Source of the DNA: Paramecium pentaurelia
Taxonomy: Eukaryota; Ciliophora; Oligohymenophorea; Peniculida; Parameciidae
Length of the DNA: 64,000 bases
Assembly (NCBI GenBank): GCA_905183005.1
Contig: CAJJDO010000023.1
Coordinates: 81,566 to 145,565 of the forward strand
Direction of reading: 5' to 3'
The notes below the pieces were generated by a model. That model saw only the letters and a list, made by a program, of their open reading frames with translations, searched no databases and was not told where the DNA came from. The position numbers were made by a program, and so were the translations under genes. Below are positions 48,400 through 61,175 of this stretch, in pieces. Numbering within the stretch: position 1 is the stretch's first letter; each line of letters opens with the position of its first letter.

Positions 48400-49871
48400 A
48401 TGAATAATTAACCAATATTAATAGAAACTCAACAATATAAATATTATGTTGGAAATGAAGAAAAGTCCTTTCAAATTAAAAAGAAAGCTGAATTTTTTTA
48501 ATATTAAAGATATAAAACCGTAAGCAACTCATTTCATGAAACAAACAATTGTTTAGAGAAGAAACAAAAATAAAGAAGAATGACGTTGGATAAATGCTAA
48601 TAAGAATGTTCCAATATAGCTGCGAAAAAATATATTGATTTTAATGTAATTATATGAAGAAAGTAGATTAAAGAAATAAATTCAGGTAATGAATTAAATG
48701 AAAAGGTTAAGTAATTTATTATACAAGACAAAAAGTTGATGAGAAAATAAATAAAAGTTACTAACTTTGAAGATTTATTGTTGTAATATTAGAAATCCTT
48801 TCGTTAGAAATAGATGAAAAAACAAGTATTAGAATAATTAGAGTAAGAGCCTCTTTATTTTAAGGGTACCAATTCAAATAATTATGAAATGAAAAATTCA
48901 TAATAGGATCACATTCAATATAACTTACAATAAAAGAATAAAAAATAATAGAATATCAATAAAGATTAATAGTTATAGGATAAAATTTAAAATTATTTAT
49001 CTAGAAAAAGTGTTAATTTACAAAGAATATCATAAAAAATGGATGACTTTAATATTTAAAGAAAATTAACTAAATAATCAGATTCTATAGAAAGATAGAT
49101 AAAAACTCAAACAAATTTTTTTGAAGATTTTGGTGATTCTGATTTGTCTTTAAAGAATTAAGACAAGGATGATTATTCTTAATTACTAAAATAATCTTAT
49201 AAATATTGGGATTTTGCAATAAAAACAAAAAAGGATCCAACAAAAACAAGAAAAGCTGAAGGTATATTTAATATTTCAACATAAACAAACTTAGAAAAAA
49301 TGAAAAGTTAATTATTATATTGTGTAAAGAAATTAAGATTTATGAAATTGAATCCATAGTTATTAATAAAAAATAATGAAATAATAAAATTGAAACCTTA
49401 TCAAAGAGAAGGATCATATGTATTTTTTAAAGGAATTGGTAAAAATGATTAAGATTTAGTAAAATTAATGTTAGAAAAATGTAGATTTTATGCTTTTGAT
49501 GTAAATGAGTATTTTTAAACTGCTCTTCATATTTGTTCAAGAAAAGGATATATAAGTTTAGCAGAAATGTTATTATCTTATGGAACATATCCAGATGCAA
49601 AAGATGTTAATTATAAGACACCTCTTTATTATGCTTTAGTTAATAAATAAAAGGATATAGTTAGACTTTTATTATCTGAAAAATGTAATCCATGGTCATC
49701 TAAAGGTTGTAATTATGAAACTAATGATCCAAGTTTATAGAAGATACTTAAAATTGCTAGAAGAGTATTAATTTAATGATTAATTAGATTGACTTATTAT
49801 TGATGATGATTCCATATAACAAAAGATAGCAAACATGGTTAAATTATGGTAGAGTTATTTTGGATTTATGA
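48400..49871 (+). CDS. Ankyrin-repeat protein (first of a tandem pair)
   Basis: The spliced product is 475 aa; introns at 48646-48666 (21 nt; an 18-nt variant is also in frame) and 49765-49787 (23 nt). The N-terminal ~300 residues are Gln/Lys-rich and poorly structured. The C-terminal ~150 residues hold ankyrin repeats: TALHICSRKGYISLAEMLLS, TPLYYALVNKQKDIVRLLLS, followed by NPWSSKGCNYE. The preceding block LKPYQREGSYVFFKGIGKND is shared with the next gene. Domain order, the intron after 'YIDFN' and the last intron match the downstream paralogue, so the two arose by tandem duplication. Function unknown; ankyrin repeats mediate binding. Confidence 0.8.
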
Positions 49872-49908
49872 TTTTAATAATTAAATATTATAATAACAAT
49901 TTATTTAG

Positions 49909-51553
49909 ATGAACAAGTTTAAATATGATATTAAGCCATTATATATAGAAACATTTGAGTACAATTATATGGATGGTAAAACAGAGAAGTCATTTACAAT
50001 TAAAAAAAAACTAGAAGCTCAAAGAGGAAAAGGAAAGATGCAATAAAGTGAACCACTTGCCTAATTTAATGTATTTATGTCTTTGAATAACAAATAAAGA
50101 ATGATAAAATGAAATAAAGCAATAATAGAGCGTAAACTAGTAGATGGCTTAGATAATCGTCTTTTGCTAAAAATTGTACTATTAATCCTAGCACTCCTCT
50201 AAATAATGGTATTAGAAAAATAGAAAGTAGAATGGAAGATGAAATACTTATATAAAACAGTAGAAATACTTCTGAAAAAAGAAATATAAAAATACCTAAA
50301 TTAAGTTATATTGATTTTAATGTACATATTTTATAAAACAATAGGAAAATAGATTTCTGTATTGAATGGAGAAGGGAGTGATTCATTTTCTAAGGCTCTA
50401 AAATTAATAAATAAAGATAATATATTAATGAGAAAGAAAAAGAAATCTGTATAAAATTCAAAAACTATTTCAACATAAGAAAATGAAATTACTTAGTTTG
50501 AATAATTAGAGAATTAACATCCAAAAGATATGATGGAAAAAATAGGATAAATGCTTGCTATTAATTAAAGGAATAATCCTATGAGAAAATAAAGTAAAGT
50601 TAGAGAAGCTTTTACTAGAAATTTAAAATTTTTAGATCAATCATTTTAAGAATCTACTTCACCAGATAAAAAATTAAAATCAGTTATTCAAATCTATTTT
50701 GATAAAAAATAAGCATATTAAGAAGAATAAAATAAATAATAAGAAATCACTATTACATAACTTTCAGAATAAACAAAATCAACTAAAAATAATAATCGAA
50801 TGAGAATATCTACTACATTCTTAAAATAATTTGCTTATTAAGTAGAAGAAGAATCAAAATAAAAATAATAATCAAAATCATAAAATTTTATTTAATAATC
50901 AATTAAATCATCTTAAATTAAAGATAAATTTAAAAAAAAATAAAATACAATTTTTAGTATATAAGTCAGATTAATATTTAAAAAGATGTTTAATTAAATT
51001 GTTAATTGTGTTAGAAAAATGAAATTAATGAAATTAACTATTAAAGAAATATTTTAAAATGGAGTTATTTAAAAGAAACCATATGAAAGAGAAGGATCTT
51101 TCTAATTTTTTGAAGGTGTAGAGGATAATAATTTATAATTAATCAATTTTATGCTACTTAAATGTAGATATTATGCATTTGATATTAATGAAGAAGGAAA
51201 AACTCCTTTACATGTAAGTTCTAAGAAAGGTTATTAATCAATTACTGAAAGATTACTTCAATATGGAGCCTATGTTGATTCTATAGATTAAGATGGAAAA
51301 ACTCCTTTGTATTATGCTATTTAGTCTTAGTATAAACATATAGTTTATCTATTATTATATAATAAGGCCAATCCATGGTCTATTAAAAATTGTTAATATA
51401 AATGTAATAATCCAGATATTATGCATCTCATTAAAGTATCAAGAAAGGTATATATTTAATTTATGTACTTAGATTCATCTAATATTACAATTAACAAGAC
51501 ATTGTGATAGAGATATGAAATGGCAAGAATCAAGAAATAATTTACTATAATGA
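49909..51553 (+). CDS. Ankyrin-repeat protein (second of a tandem pair)
   Basis: The spliced product is 519 aa; introns at 50071-50099 (29 nt), 50322-50352 (31 nt) and 51448-51472 (25 nt). The layout copies the upstream gene: an N-terminus related to IETxxYxYxxGxxEKSFxIKKK, a long Gln/Lys/Ser-rich middle, then KKPYEREGSFQFFEGVEDNN and ankyrin repeats (TPLHVSSKKGYQSITERLLQ, TPLYYAIQSQYKHIVYLLLY, NPWSIKNCQYK). The disordered middle has diverged much more than the ankyrin end. It has one more intron in the N-terminal part than its neighbour. The genes are 37 bp apart. Confidence 0.8.
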
Positions 51554-51965
51554 TTTTATTTATTTTATGTGTATTATTGAAATTATTTATTAAATTATGA
51601 TTATTAAATAATTCTGTATTTATTTGTCATATTTATATTGCTAATTCTTTTAGATTTTATATTACAACAAGATCTTTTATTTTTAATTATTTTATTATTG
51701 GAAATAATGTTAGATTTGGTATTAATAACTTATATTAATGAGAAATTATGTTTTATAATAGATGTTGTAATGTTATTTTTAGTAAATATTTTAATATTTA
51801 TTTTTAATTATAAAAATTTAGAATTTGTCATTGACATGCTTAAAATATTCTATAATAAAATAAATGATGTTTTATTATTTTAAAAGTTGTTGATTAGATA
51901 TATATATAGAGACTATGTTTAAAATAATTAAACTAAATCAAAAATGATCTATAAATCAAGTTTCA
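51554..51965. other. T-rich spacer between convergent genes
   Basis: A short hydrophobic open frame (51638-51883, +) is present but looks like chance in T-rich DNA. No gene supported. Confidence 0.45.
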
Positions 51966-52511
51966 TCAAGGCATTTCAATTTCTCCATACTCTAGTAATT
52001 TCTTTTCATAGATTAAATAATGATGTTCATCAATAAACAATTCATAATCCATTAATTCTAAAAATGTTTATTCAAGAACAAAAATTTCTTTTACACTTAC
52101 ACCTCCTACTTTTGCATAATATTCATTTTTATAATAATCATCATCTTAAAATTTAATGGCTATTACCATAGAAGTCAATAGAAATCTAATAAATAAAAAT
52201 GGATACCTATGAATGCATTTCGAATTTAATACTAGATATGGATGCTTTTCTTACAACTTATCTAAGTAAATTAAAGCAATAACAAAGCATTCTTCACTAC
52301 AATGTGTGTATTTTGCAATTCTTTATAAGTAATTAAATAAGGTTATTGATGGTGCTTTAGATGCATGAAAATAAGATATTGAATCTTACTCTATTTCTAA
52401 AGTATCAGTCTCTTTAATTATTTCATCTAATATGTTAGCTATCGTAATTAATAACTGATTATGTCGTTGCATTAATAGATATTATTTCAATATTAATATT
52501 TCATAACTCAT
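51966..52511 (-). CDS. PHO80/P-U-type cyclin
   Basis: Regulatory partner of a cyclin-dependent kinase. The cyclin box matches the PHO80-like family: ITLFNYLQRIAKYTHCSEEC, FVIALIYLDKL, then IHRFLLTSMVIAIKFQDDDY and YYAKVGGVSVKEIFVLEQTF. The 'IHRFLLTSM' junction appears only after removing a 21-nt intron (52185-52205). From ATG 52511 the product is 174 aa. A better coiled-coil N-terminus (LNENIESLQKYIEQYQKK) lies upstream from ATG 52621 but in another frame; the two join if one base in the run ACTAAAAAAG is miscounted. The true protein may therefore be about 210 aa. Confidence 0.82.
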
Positions 52512-52521
52512 TAATCGAATC

Positions 52522-53274
52522 TCTTCCTTACTATCTTACTTTTTTAGTATTGTTCAATGTACTTTTAGAGACTTTCGATGTTCTCATTCAACTTTTCTTT
52601 ATTACTTAAAGAATATAACATTAGAAATTAATACATATCATTACTATTTTATCAAATTAACTATTGTACATATCTAAGAACTAATCAATATGTAACAACT
52701 GTTTTTATCCACGAATTAATTTTTTTATAATTTTTGCAATTTTATTTATGTACATCTAATAATTAGCACTTTTCTTATATTTTTTGTTATTCCTAATCTT
52801 TATTTAATTTATCATAACTATGGAAATGAGACAAATTAATCTCTGTCCATATATTTCGTTATTAATGAAATTTCCTATTGATTATAAATTCCATAAAATA
52901 TAATTTATTAAAATCTTGTATTATCAAAAATTCCAATTATATATAAATAATTTATTTACATTCAATTTCATATTATTATATCTTTATAAGATAAATTCAT
53001 AATTTTTAAGAAAATACAATCCACCATTATTATTTTTATATTAATGAATAGAATTTCTTATTATACTTAATACAATTTATTAATTCTTATTTAATATACT
53101 CTAAAATAATAAAGATATAAACATATAAATTAATTAAATATTACTATTATTCATTTAGTATAGTATTTTTGAGATTAAAGAATCAAAAAAATGTGTTTAA
53201 TATGAATTAAGATATATAAATATATTTTATGATTATATTGTATAAATAATTATTTGTAATTAATTAATATAATT
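52522..53274. other. AT-rich intergenic region, partly the cyclin gene's 5' end
   Basis: Apart from the possible cyclin N-terminus (to 52621) I see no gene. A long TGA-free plus-strand frame runs through here from 52198 but is antisense to the cyclin and lacks recognisable content. Confidence 0.45.
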
Positions 53275-55677
53275 ATGGATTAATTTTAATTATTGAAATT
53301 GTTATAAGGATCGATTGATTAATAAGATTTTGTTCGTAATGAATCACTTTAAATGTTGGATTAAGCCTTTTAGAATATAAATGATATGAATCCATTGTTT
53401 AATTTAATTATTGAAAAGAATTAATTGGCAGAAATATATTTCAATTATTGGCTAATAAATCATAGGGAATGTTTAGATTTAAATTAATATTCATAATTAA
53501 GAGCAATTATCACTTAAATATATAGTGAAAAAAACAATAAAAGTATTTAAATTAGAAAAGCACTACGATTCATTTTATTAAAATTCCAATAAGATCTAGA
53601 GTTAATTTAATGGATCTTAAATTAAAAGGATATTGAATTATTATATTACTTACTTAAAGAGTTATTTAAAGAAGAGGGAGATTCTTAAAGAGTTCAATAT
53701 TTATGTTAATAAAGTTAATCTATGATTAGTGATAATGCCTTAGAAATTTCTTTAAAATTGATAATTTTAACATAAAAAATAATTAAAAGTACAACAATTA
53801 TTGAATTTGAAAAATATTTAGGGGAATTAGAGAAATAAATTTATAATAACAACTTCAGATTTGTGTATTTAATATAAAAAATAATATTAAGTAAATTAAC
53901 TTATAACAAAGATTTTTCATTAGAATCTTTAAGTTAATTATTATTTGTATTAAATAAATTATATTTTACTAATGAAAATTTAAAGTAAATATAAATAGAG
54001 TTTGTTTCAGAATAATAATTTAAAAATGATCTTTAAAATTTGAAAGATCTTCCTAATTAACAAAATAAATTAGTATTACAAGTTTTAAAGATTCTTAAAC
54101 TATTATTATAAAATCATACTTATGATCCTCTGTTAGCCTTAGAATAGATTAATTAAAATGGATTAGAATTTGAATTAGTTTTATTTGAAGGATATTTCAG
54201 TAATATTCTAAAGTTCTTGATTTAATATGCTTTGATTCTAAGTCCAGCTTAAGTATATGATATCTATTATGATTAAGAAGAAGCATATGCTGAAAATAAT
54301 AATTCATCTTATGAAATAAGAGATACAGCAATTGATTTTTTGATAGCTTCTCTTCAAAGTCATAAGGCTGATGATGTTATTTTAATTATGAATGATTAAT
54401 TTTAATAAACTCCAGAACTTAAGAACTTTTTAAATGTTATATAAAAGGAAGCTATATATTATTTAATTAGAAATGTAATGCTTGATATGTAATTTGATAT
54501 GGATTAATATATAGTATAATTCTAATAGGAATTATAATCAACTGATCCTCTATTTGATCCTCTTAAAATTTAAATTTTATAAATATTCATTAAATATTTA
54601 AAATATAATGAATAAATTCCAGAAGATATATCATAAATAATAATAAACTTAATATTAACATTATAAACAACAAATAAATGTATAATTCTTTTATAAATTG
54701 AATGTTTAAATTAACTTATAGAAATTATAGATTAACCTAGTAAATTTTGGCCTAATATATAATAATTATATAACACTTTTAAAAATTAAGAGAGTAAATT
54801 ATGTATATTCAATTTTTATTCATAATTAACAAAAAAAGATTCATTTTAAGATCATTCTTGGATAATAAAGTAATTTTATTAAGAATGGCAAGAAAATAAT
54901 TTGAATATTTAAGAGAAAATTATTGAAACTTTGATTGAAATATTATTTAGAAGTGATTAATTAGCTTAACATATTGAAGTATGTATATTTATTATCTAAC
55001 AAATATTTAATTCAAAATAATAAATTTTAATTGAAATGGGTACAGAATTATTATTAATGTTTTTAAGTAAATGTTAGGTATTAAATATTCAAATTTCTAA
55101 TGAGTTTGCTATTTTAGTCTAAAATATATTGAAATCCTAATTAATATAATAAAGTGAATTTTGGATTTAGAATGTACTTATTCAAACATTTCTATTATAT
55201 TTAAAAAATTATGATGATTAATTAATGAGTGAAACATTATTTATGTAAATTCAATAATATTCAGAAATAAAAGATGAACCTTATGAACATATATTCATTC
55301 CATTAAATATTTATATTTAAGTAAATCAAAAATCTCATAAAGAATTTGGATTAATTATAATGAATTATTTGTTACATCAATCTTTAACTCCTATCTTATT
55401 AATCAAATTAGGCAATTTTGTATCTTTAATTAATGATATAGTATTAGAAGATCAAGTTAATTCTTAAATATTATAAGCACATCTTCAATAAAAAGAATTT
55501 TAATTAGAATATTTCAAAAATTTTTATATCTTATTGTAAAGATCCAATTCTCACTTTACATAAAATTGTTAATAACTTTTAGAAGAATAATCAGCTAAAC
55601 ATTTGGAATCAAATAAACATTATATAATAAGTGAACTTAGACCTTTACTTGGAAATCGTAGATTGAGATTAAATTGA
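53275..55677 (+). CDS. Importin-beta/exportin-like alpha-solenoid protein
   Basis: Intronless, 800 aa, almost wholly alpha-helical and Leu/Ile/Gln-rich, consistent with HEAT-type repeats. The N-terminus (FQLLKLLQGSIDQQDFVRNE, then SLQMLDQAF) resembles importin-beta N-terminal repeats, which bind Ran-GTP. A mid-protein acidic segment (YDQEEAYAENNNSSYEIRDT) with a following helix AIDFLIASLQSH resembles the region found in importin-9/-11-like karyopherins. Such proteins carry cargo through nuclear pores. The family call rests on the N-terminal pattern and overall solenoid character; the specific karyopherin cannot be named. At 800 aa it is shorter than most importins (about 900-1100). Confidence 0.6.
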
Positions 55678-55729
55678 TTGATATTGTGTTTGAGTAATGT
55701 ATTTTAAATTAAAATCTTTATTATTTAAA

Positions 55730-56347
55730 ATGATAATTAAAGTTGGTCACCTCAATGGTGAGGTAAGACTATATGATTTAATCGATGAATCTACAGCTAA
55801 TGATTTGATGATGATGATTCAATCTGAAATGTAATGCGAAATCTCTTTAGTAAGTAATGGTTAGGCTGTTGCAGCATCTGCTTTATTAGGTAATTATAAT
55901 CATTTACTTTATATAAGGTAGTGACAGCATATATTATGTGAATGTAGATGCAGAAGGAGGTAAAAAGAAAAAGAAGAAGAAGAAGAATTTTGCTAAACCC
56001 AAGAAGAAGAAGCATAGACACCGAAAAGTGAAATTGGCAACACTTAAGCTTTATACTGTAGATGGTAAAGGTTTAGTTTAAAGATCACATAAATAATGTC
56101 CATAATGTCCTTAAGGAGTTTATATGGCTAAACATTTTGATAGACATTATTGTGGAACATGTCATTAAACATTTAGAATGGATGAAGCAACAGTAAGATT
56201 AATGATTATTATATATAGATTAAAGCAAATTTAGAAGCAATAAAAAAATAATAAGCAGCAAAAGCAGCAGCGGCAGCAGCAGCAGCTCCAGCAGGTGGTG
56301 CAGCAGCTGGAGGAGCAGCAGGTGGAAAGAAAGGAAAGAAGAAATGA
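55730..56347 (+). CDS. RPS27A: Ribosomal protein eS31 (RPS27A) fused to a divergent ubiquitin-like domain
   Basis: Small-subunit ribosomal protein. The spliced product is 187 aa; introns at 55890-55917 (28 nt) and 56193-56218 (26 nt). Residues about 70-140 match eS31: a Lys-rich linker, then HRHRKVKLATLKLYTVDGKG and the zinc finger CPQCP ... HFDRHYCGTCH. In place of ubiquitin, residues 1-69 form a ubiquitin-like segment that starts MIIKVGHLNGEV and ends DAEGG; it lacks the near-invariant ubiquitin sequence but keeps the Gly-Gly cleavage site before the Lys run. A further oddity is an Ala/Gly-rich tail of about 40 residues (AAAAAAAAPAGGAAAGG...) ending KKGKKK. Confidence 0.88.
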
Positions 56348-56384
56348 TAATCAGTATAATAATATTAAATATATTATCTAATAA

Positions 56385-58064
56385 TCATTATTTAGCACTC
56401 CATAAAGATATTGAATTCCTTGTTAAAATTTATGGTTATATTTTTTTATCACTTTTAAGATGCTCTTTTTATTAGGAATATAATTAATTAACTTTTTCAT
56501 TTAAACATTCAATTACAGAAATAAGGAGCATATTCTATTATTTTTCTGCATGTATTCTACTTACTTAATAATTAGTATCAATTAATTTATCTAATTCTAA
56601 TTTTAATTTTTTATTATCTTCTTATAATTAAGATGTCTAATTATATAATAATATATATACAATTTATATATGTTATATATTTGTATCTTTTTCTTTATTT
56701 ATTTTTGCTTCTAATGTTTTAATTTTTTAATCAAATAATATTTCCTTTTATTATAATTATTATTCTTTTTATTATATTTATTATTGTAACTCTTAAATTG
56801 TCTATTCTGAATAATATCCACCAATATTATCATTTAATAATGATTTAAATTCAGAATCTAAACATCTTGGACTCTATTGATAATGAACAGATGATCTTTA
56901 AGTTTCCTGTTTCTCCATTTACATAGTATCTACTTATATTTTTAATTCATTTATTTTTTGATTCAATTAATGAATTTCCTTATTTTTACTTCTTTAAATA
57001 TCTTCAATTTCTTATTTTAATTATTCATTATACATTTCCAATTCTACTAATTTACTACATTCTTTTTATTAATTTTATGATGTCTGTTTTATTTAATCTT
57101 ACAATTTACTGATCTTTGTGTCTTTTAAATCCATTTATTATTTTAGAATCTCAATATTTGTTTTTAATTCATCTATAATTTTATCTTATTTGCATCTTTA
57201 TGCTAATTCTTATTATAATTATTAATTGATATTTTCTAAATTCTAATAATTTTGCAATTTATTTTATAACCTAAATTAATAACATATATATAATTACATT
57301 TCATTTTATTCTGATAATTCTTTTTTATCTTTATTTATTGTTGTTAATTACATTTTTAATTTTTCTATAAGAGTTCCTGATATATTCTCTTCTATATGAA
57401 TATTTTTTTATAGTTCTAATTATATTGAATAATAATACATAATTTTATATCATTGATTTCATTTTCTTTTTAGATTAATAATTATTCTTATTATTTAATC
57501 TTATTGAAATGTTAAGTTTATTATTTATCTTATTGTTCTATCAATTACTTTAATTGTTAATTTTCATCTTCTAATTCATCAATTTTATCAAGTAATTTTC
57601 TATCAGATTATTAATGATTTCCAATATCTTCTTCTTAATATTAATTAATAAATTATAAAATATTTTGCACTTATTCTTCATTTAATTTAAGTATTGCTTC
57701 TTAAGCTAATTAAGATTCAAGCATAATCTATTATTATAATATTTTAACATATAAATACTTTTATAATGATTGAAATCAATTTAATTATTTCTGTAATATC
57801 TTAATGTTTTGCAATTAATAAACTATTAATTTCAGGTAAATTAGAAATTGATTATTTTAAATTCTAAACTAAGTTTGTTACACATAACATATCCATTTAG
57901 AAATTTTTTTATGGAGAAGATTAAACTTTTTAAGGATATATTTCAGGATTCAATTTATTAAGTAAATTAGTTAAAATTCTACCATCACTTAAATCTTTTA
58001 AAGTGGTACCTTCTGGTACATTAACTAAATACCCTATCCATTTCAATATAGCATTATGTGACAT
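56385..58064 (-). CDS. HOOK-like coiled-coil protein
   Basis: The spliced product is 533 aa; introns at 57728-57758 (31 nt), 57416-57438 (23 nt) and 56637-56660 (24 nt, in frame either way). The N-terminal ~130 residues resemble the calponin-like HOOK domain: AILKWIGYLVNVP, LKDLSDGRILTNLLNKLNP, then ISNLPEINSLLIAKHQD. The rest is a long Gln/Glu/Lys coiled coil (for example KLLDKIDELEDENQQLKQL). HOOK proteins link dynein to cargo in animals and fungi; whether that holds here is unknown. It is convergent with RPS27A, stops 37 bp apart. The gene ends FSLWSAKQ-like (SISLWSAKQ). Confidence 0.65.
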
Positions 58065-58625
58065 ATTTGAAAATTTAATAAATATTAATAATTAACGAAT
58101 ATAGTTTTAAGAATGATTATTTTTAGAAAACAAAAATGACATTTTTTTGTTTAGAATCTATAAGTAATATAATTGATATTATATTCTAATTATTAATATA
58201 TATATATATATTATTTAAAATAAAATATATATACAATATTATTTTTTAGTAATAATATCTATAAAGATATAATGTTATGAAGTTTTACATGTAAAAATAA
58301 TGATTTTTGCAATATATTATACTTATATTATAGTTTAACATCATGCTTAAAATAATTTATTAAAACAGTAATTAAGAAATTTGATAAGATAAATATTTAA
58401 ATATGATTATCTAAGATGAGTAGATAATATTGATTATTAAAAATAAAGTAAAATAGATATGTTATTTAGAGAATTAATTAATTTAGCTATGTTTAAATAG
58501 AAGAATTACTTTATAAAAATAGGTTTGCTGTCAAGAATTACTAGTTTTAAGAATTATTAAAGCATTTAATAATAAAAGTTGTGAATAACAAAAATTGTAA
58601 AATATATTAATATTTATTTATTATT
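58065..58625. other. AT-rich divergent intergenic region
   Basis: Lies between the HOOK-like gene (minus) and the PX-START gene (plus). (TA)n runs near 58198-58211. No gene seen. Confidence 0.5.
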
Positions 58626-60577
58626 ATGAAATAGATACTTTCATAAAGCTTTACACAAGAAGTGCTGCCTACATTATTTAGAGAATAATCGGAACGTCCA
58701 ATTCTTGGGCAAAAATAATAAGTCTAGAAAGAGAAATAAGGAAAAGATCTCTATGCCTTAATAGTTGATTAATAAATGATTAAATAGATAGAAATAGTAG
58801 AAATATTTAAGGAAGAAGATCATGAATCGATATATAAAAAACATATAGTAAATTATGTTATTTAAATAAAAACTGATTATTTTGATTACACCATTCCTAA
58901 AAGATATTCAGAGTTTGAGAAATTACATGAATAAGTAATTCATAAAATTAATATTAGCTTCATTCATATTTAAAAACAATGCCAAAGTTCCCATAGAAAA
59001 CTTTAATTTAAACAAATTCAAGAAAAATTATAGCTTAAAGATAAGACATGCTTTAATGTAAAGAATATAATTATTTTAAAGAGTTTTTACAACACCTTTT
59101 AAAACATTTAGATCATTCTTTGTATATCTTTTTAGATTTCTTAAATATTAAAGGTAGTTATTTATTGTATAAATAAAAAGAATAATTTTAAAAAGGCGGT
59201 TTTGATTAAAATGTTAAACTACATTAATTCAGTAGAGATGAAAATGCATTAAAAGATCTTTTAGATACTAGTCCTAAGAAAATATAACCAAAGAATGAAC
59301 CAGAATAAATGATAATCCATTATTTAAAAAAGTTGAATGAAAAAATAGATGAGAGAGGCAAACTCTTTTAGTATTAATTAATAAAAAAAATATAGAAAAA
59401 TGGAAAAATATTGTTTTGGTAAAATTTAATTAGTATCTCCTACTATGTTAAAGGTATTATTTATAGGAGATGATGAGAGAGAACTTGATGGAATAATGTA
59501 AGCATTATCAATCCAAAATAATGATATTTAGAGTCATATTAGTTGCATTAACGGTTTTTAGTTTTTTCGCAAAGTTTTAGAATATGATTATAATCCAAGT
59601 ATATCAAACATACTTAAGTAGATGCCGAATAAGCACTAAAGTAATTTGGAGAAATAACCATTAAACAATTTAAAAAGATAAAGATTTAATCACATATATG
59701 TGGATAATAAAAAAATTGTAAACAAGATTCATTAATACTTTTACATAAATATATAAATCAAAATCAATTAAAAGATTAAATGATTAAATATTTAATTGAT
59801 GATGATGAATGTTTATAAGAATATGAATATTTTGTTCAGACTCATATAAATAAAATGATAGATGAAATTAAAGTAAATAAAGATAGTAATGAAAATCTTT
59901 AAGAATTTTTGCCTACTAAATCTAATTCTACAGAACATGCAATCTTAGAATAAGAATCTACTATTGAATAATTATATGAAATAAGTTAAATGAATTTAAA
60001 TTGGAAATTTGTTTAAGGTATTATTAAATAATATAAATTATATTTTAGAATTTGAAAATCATTTCATGTATCATCTATCTGGTTAATTTGTAAAAACTAT
60101 TCATCCTCTTAATTGTTCAATTGATAAAGCTATTATTATCTTTACAGATCTCAAAATCTAATGGTTTCATGGCATGGTATAAAAAGATATATTAGAATAA
60201 TATGATCAATTTAAAAGTTTAATTGTTGAATATTATGTTTGGGAAGATAAATCAACATTTAAAAAAATGGCATTTATAAGTGAATAAGAAATTATTAAAA
60301 ATAATGATTTACTTTATTAAATTACTATTGTTCCAAGTCCAAAACCATTACCAAATCACTACAAAATTAAATGTGATTAAAAAGGTATTAATAATTATGA
60401 TATCTAGGATAGAAGATGAGTTTAATATTTTTGAAAAAGAAAACAGATGACTCTACTGAAATTATTGTCTATTAAAATATTATGGATAATACATTTAGAA
60501 CAGCATTAACTCCTGTTATTTTAAAAGAAATTCCATGGTTTAATCACACAATAACTAAATTAAAAGCTCTATTATGA
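58626..60577 (+). CDS. PX-domain protein with a C-terminal START-like region
   Basis: The spliced product is 609 aa; five introns, the first about 58938-58960 (23 nt), with others of 25, 20, 31 and 23 nt further on; total coding length is divisible by three. An N-terminal PX domain is clear: IVNYVIQIKTDYFDYTIPKR, YSEFEKLHEQLHSYLKTMP, then YFKEFLQHLLKH. PX domains bind phosphoinositides. A Gln/Lys-rich linker follows. The C-terminal ~200 residues have the feel of a START/lipid-transfer domain (LNWKFVQEFENHFMYHLSGQ, DLKIQWFHGMVQKDILEQYD, VPSPKPLPNHYKIKC). That part is less certain. Likely role: lipid-sensing membrane protein adaptor. Confidence 0.65.
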
Positions 60578-60639
60578 TATATTACTTAAATTAATATATT
60601 ATTTTATTTTATTAATTTTCATAAACTCTTCATTATATT

Positions 60640-61107
60640 ATGGGTACTTGTGAATCAGATATTTATAATCCTAATGAAAGTAAACAAGATTCTGATGAAG
60701 AATATATTGAAACCGATTTTATGCAATATGTTGTATTAGCAAATTGGAAACCTGATGAAAATGATGGATCTAATTCTATTAATTAATTAAATTTTGGCAA
60801 AAAAAATCCAGATTATTTAAAAGGACATAACTAATTTAATTAACATTAAGGCATTATCTAATAATCAAGAATAACTTAAATAAGTAATTTATAAAATAAT
60901 AATAATTCACCAAATTTATATTATGAAAATCCTAAACCTTTTTATTAATCTGAATAAAAATTTGGAGCTTCAACATTAGCTTTTAGTAGATATACTGAAA
61001 TAAATAAATCAGATATTTTATTTTAAGAATAAAATCCAATCTAATAACCATTTAATTATTAATTTGGAAATTTATAATAATCATAAATGAAATAAGTTCA
61101 ATTTTGA
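60640..61107 (+). CDS. Small Gln/Asn-rich protein with N-terminal MG-C
   Basis: Intronless, 155 aa. It starts MGTCESDIYNP; a Gly at position 2 and Cys at position 4 would allow N-myristoylation and palmitoylation, as in small membrane-tethered proteins. Acidic N-terminus (SKQDSDEEYIETDFM), then a low-complexity Gln/Asn/Phe/Pro-rich remainder. No domain recognised. It lies 62 bp downstream of the PX-START gene and is convergent with the next gene (68 bp between stops). Confidence 0.6.
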
Positions 61108-61175
61108 TTAAGAATAATAATTTCTATTTTATTATTTATGAGATATAAATAAGTAATCGAAAATAATTTATTTAT

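Noticed and set aside
52198..53047. Long TGA-free frame on the plus strand opposite the cyclin gene
   Set aside because: It is antisense to a well-supported cyclin, is hydrophobic and T-rich, and contains no recognisable domain. It is the expected shadow of a purine-rich coding strand.
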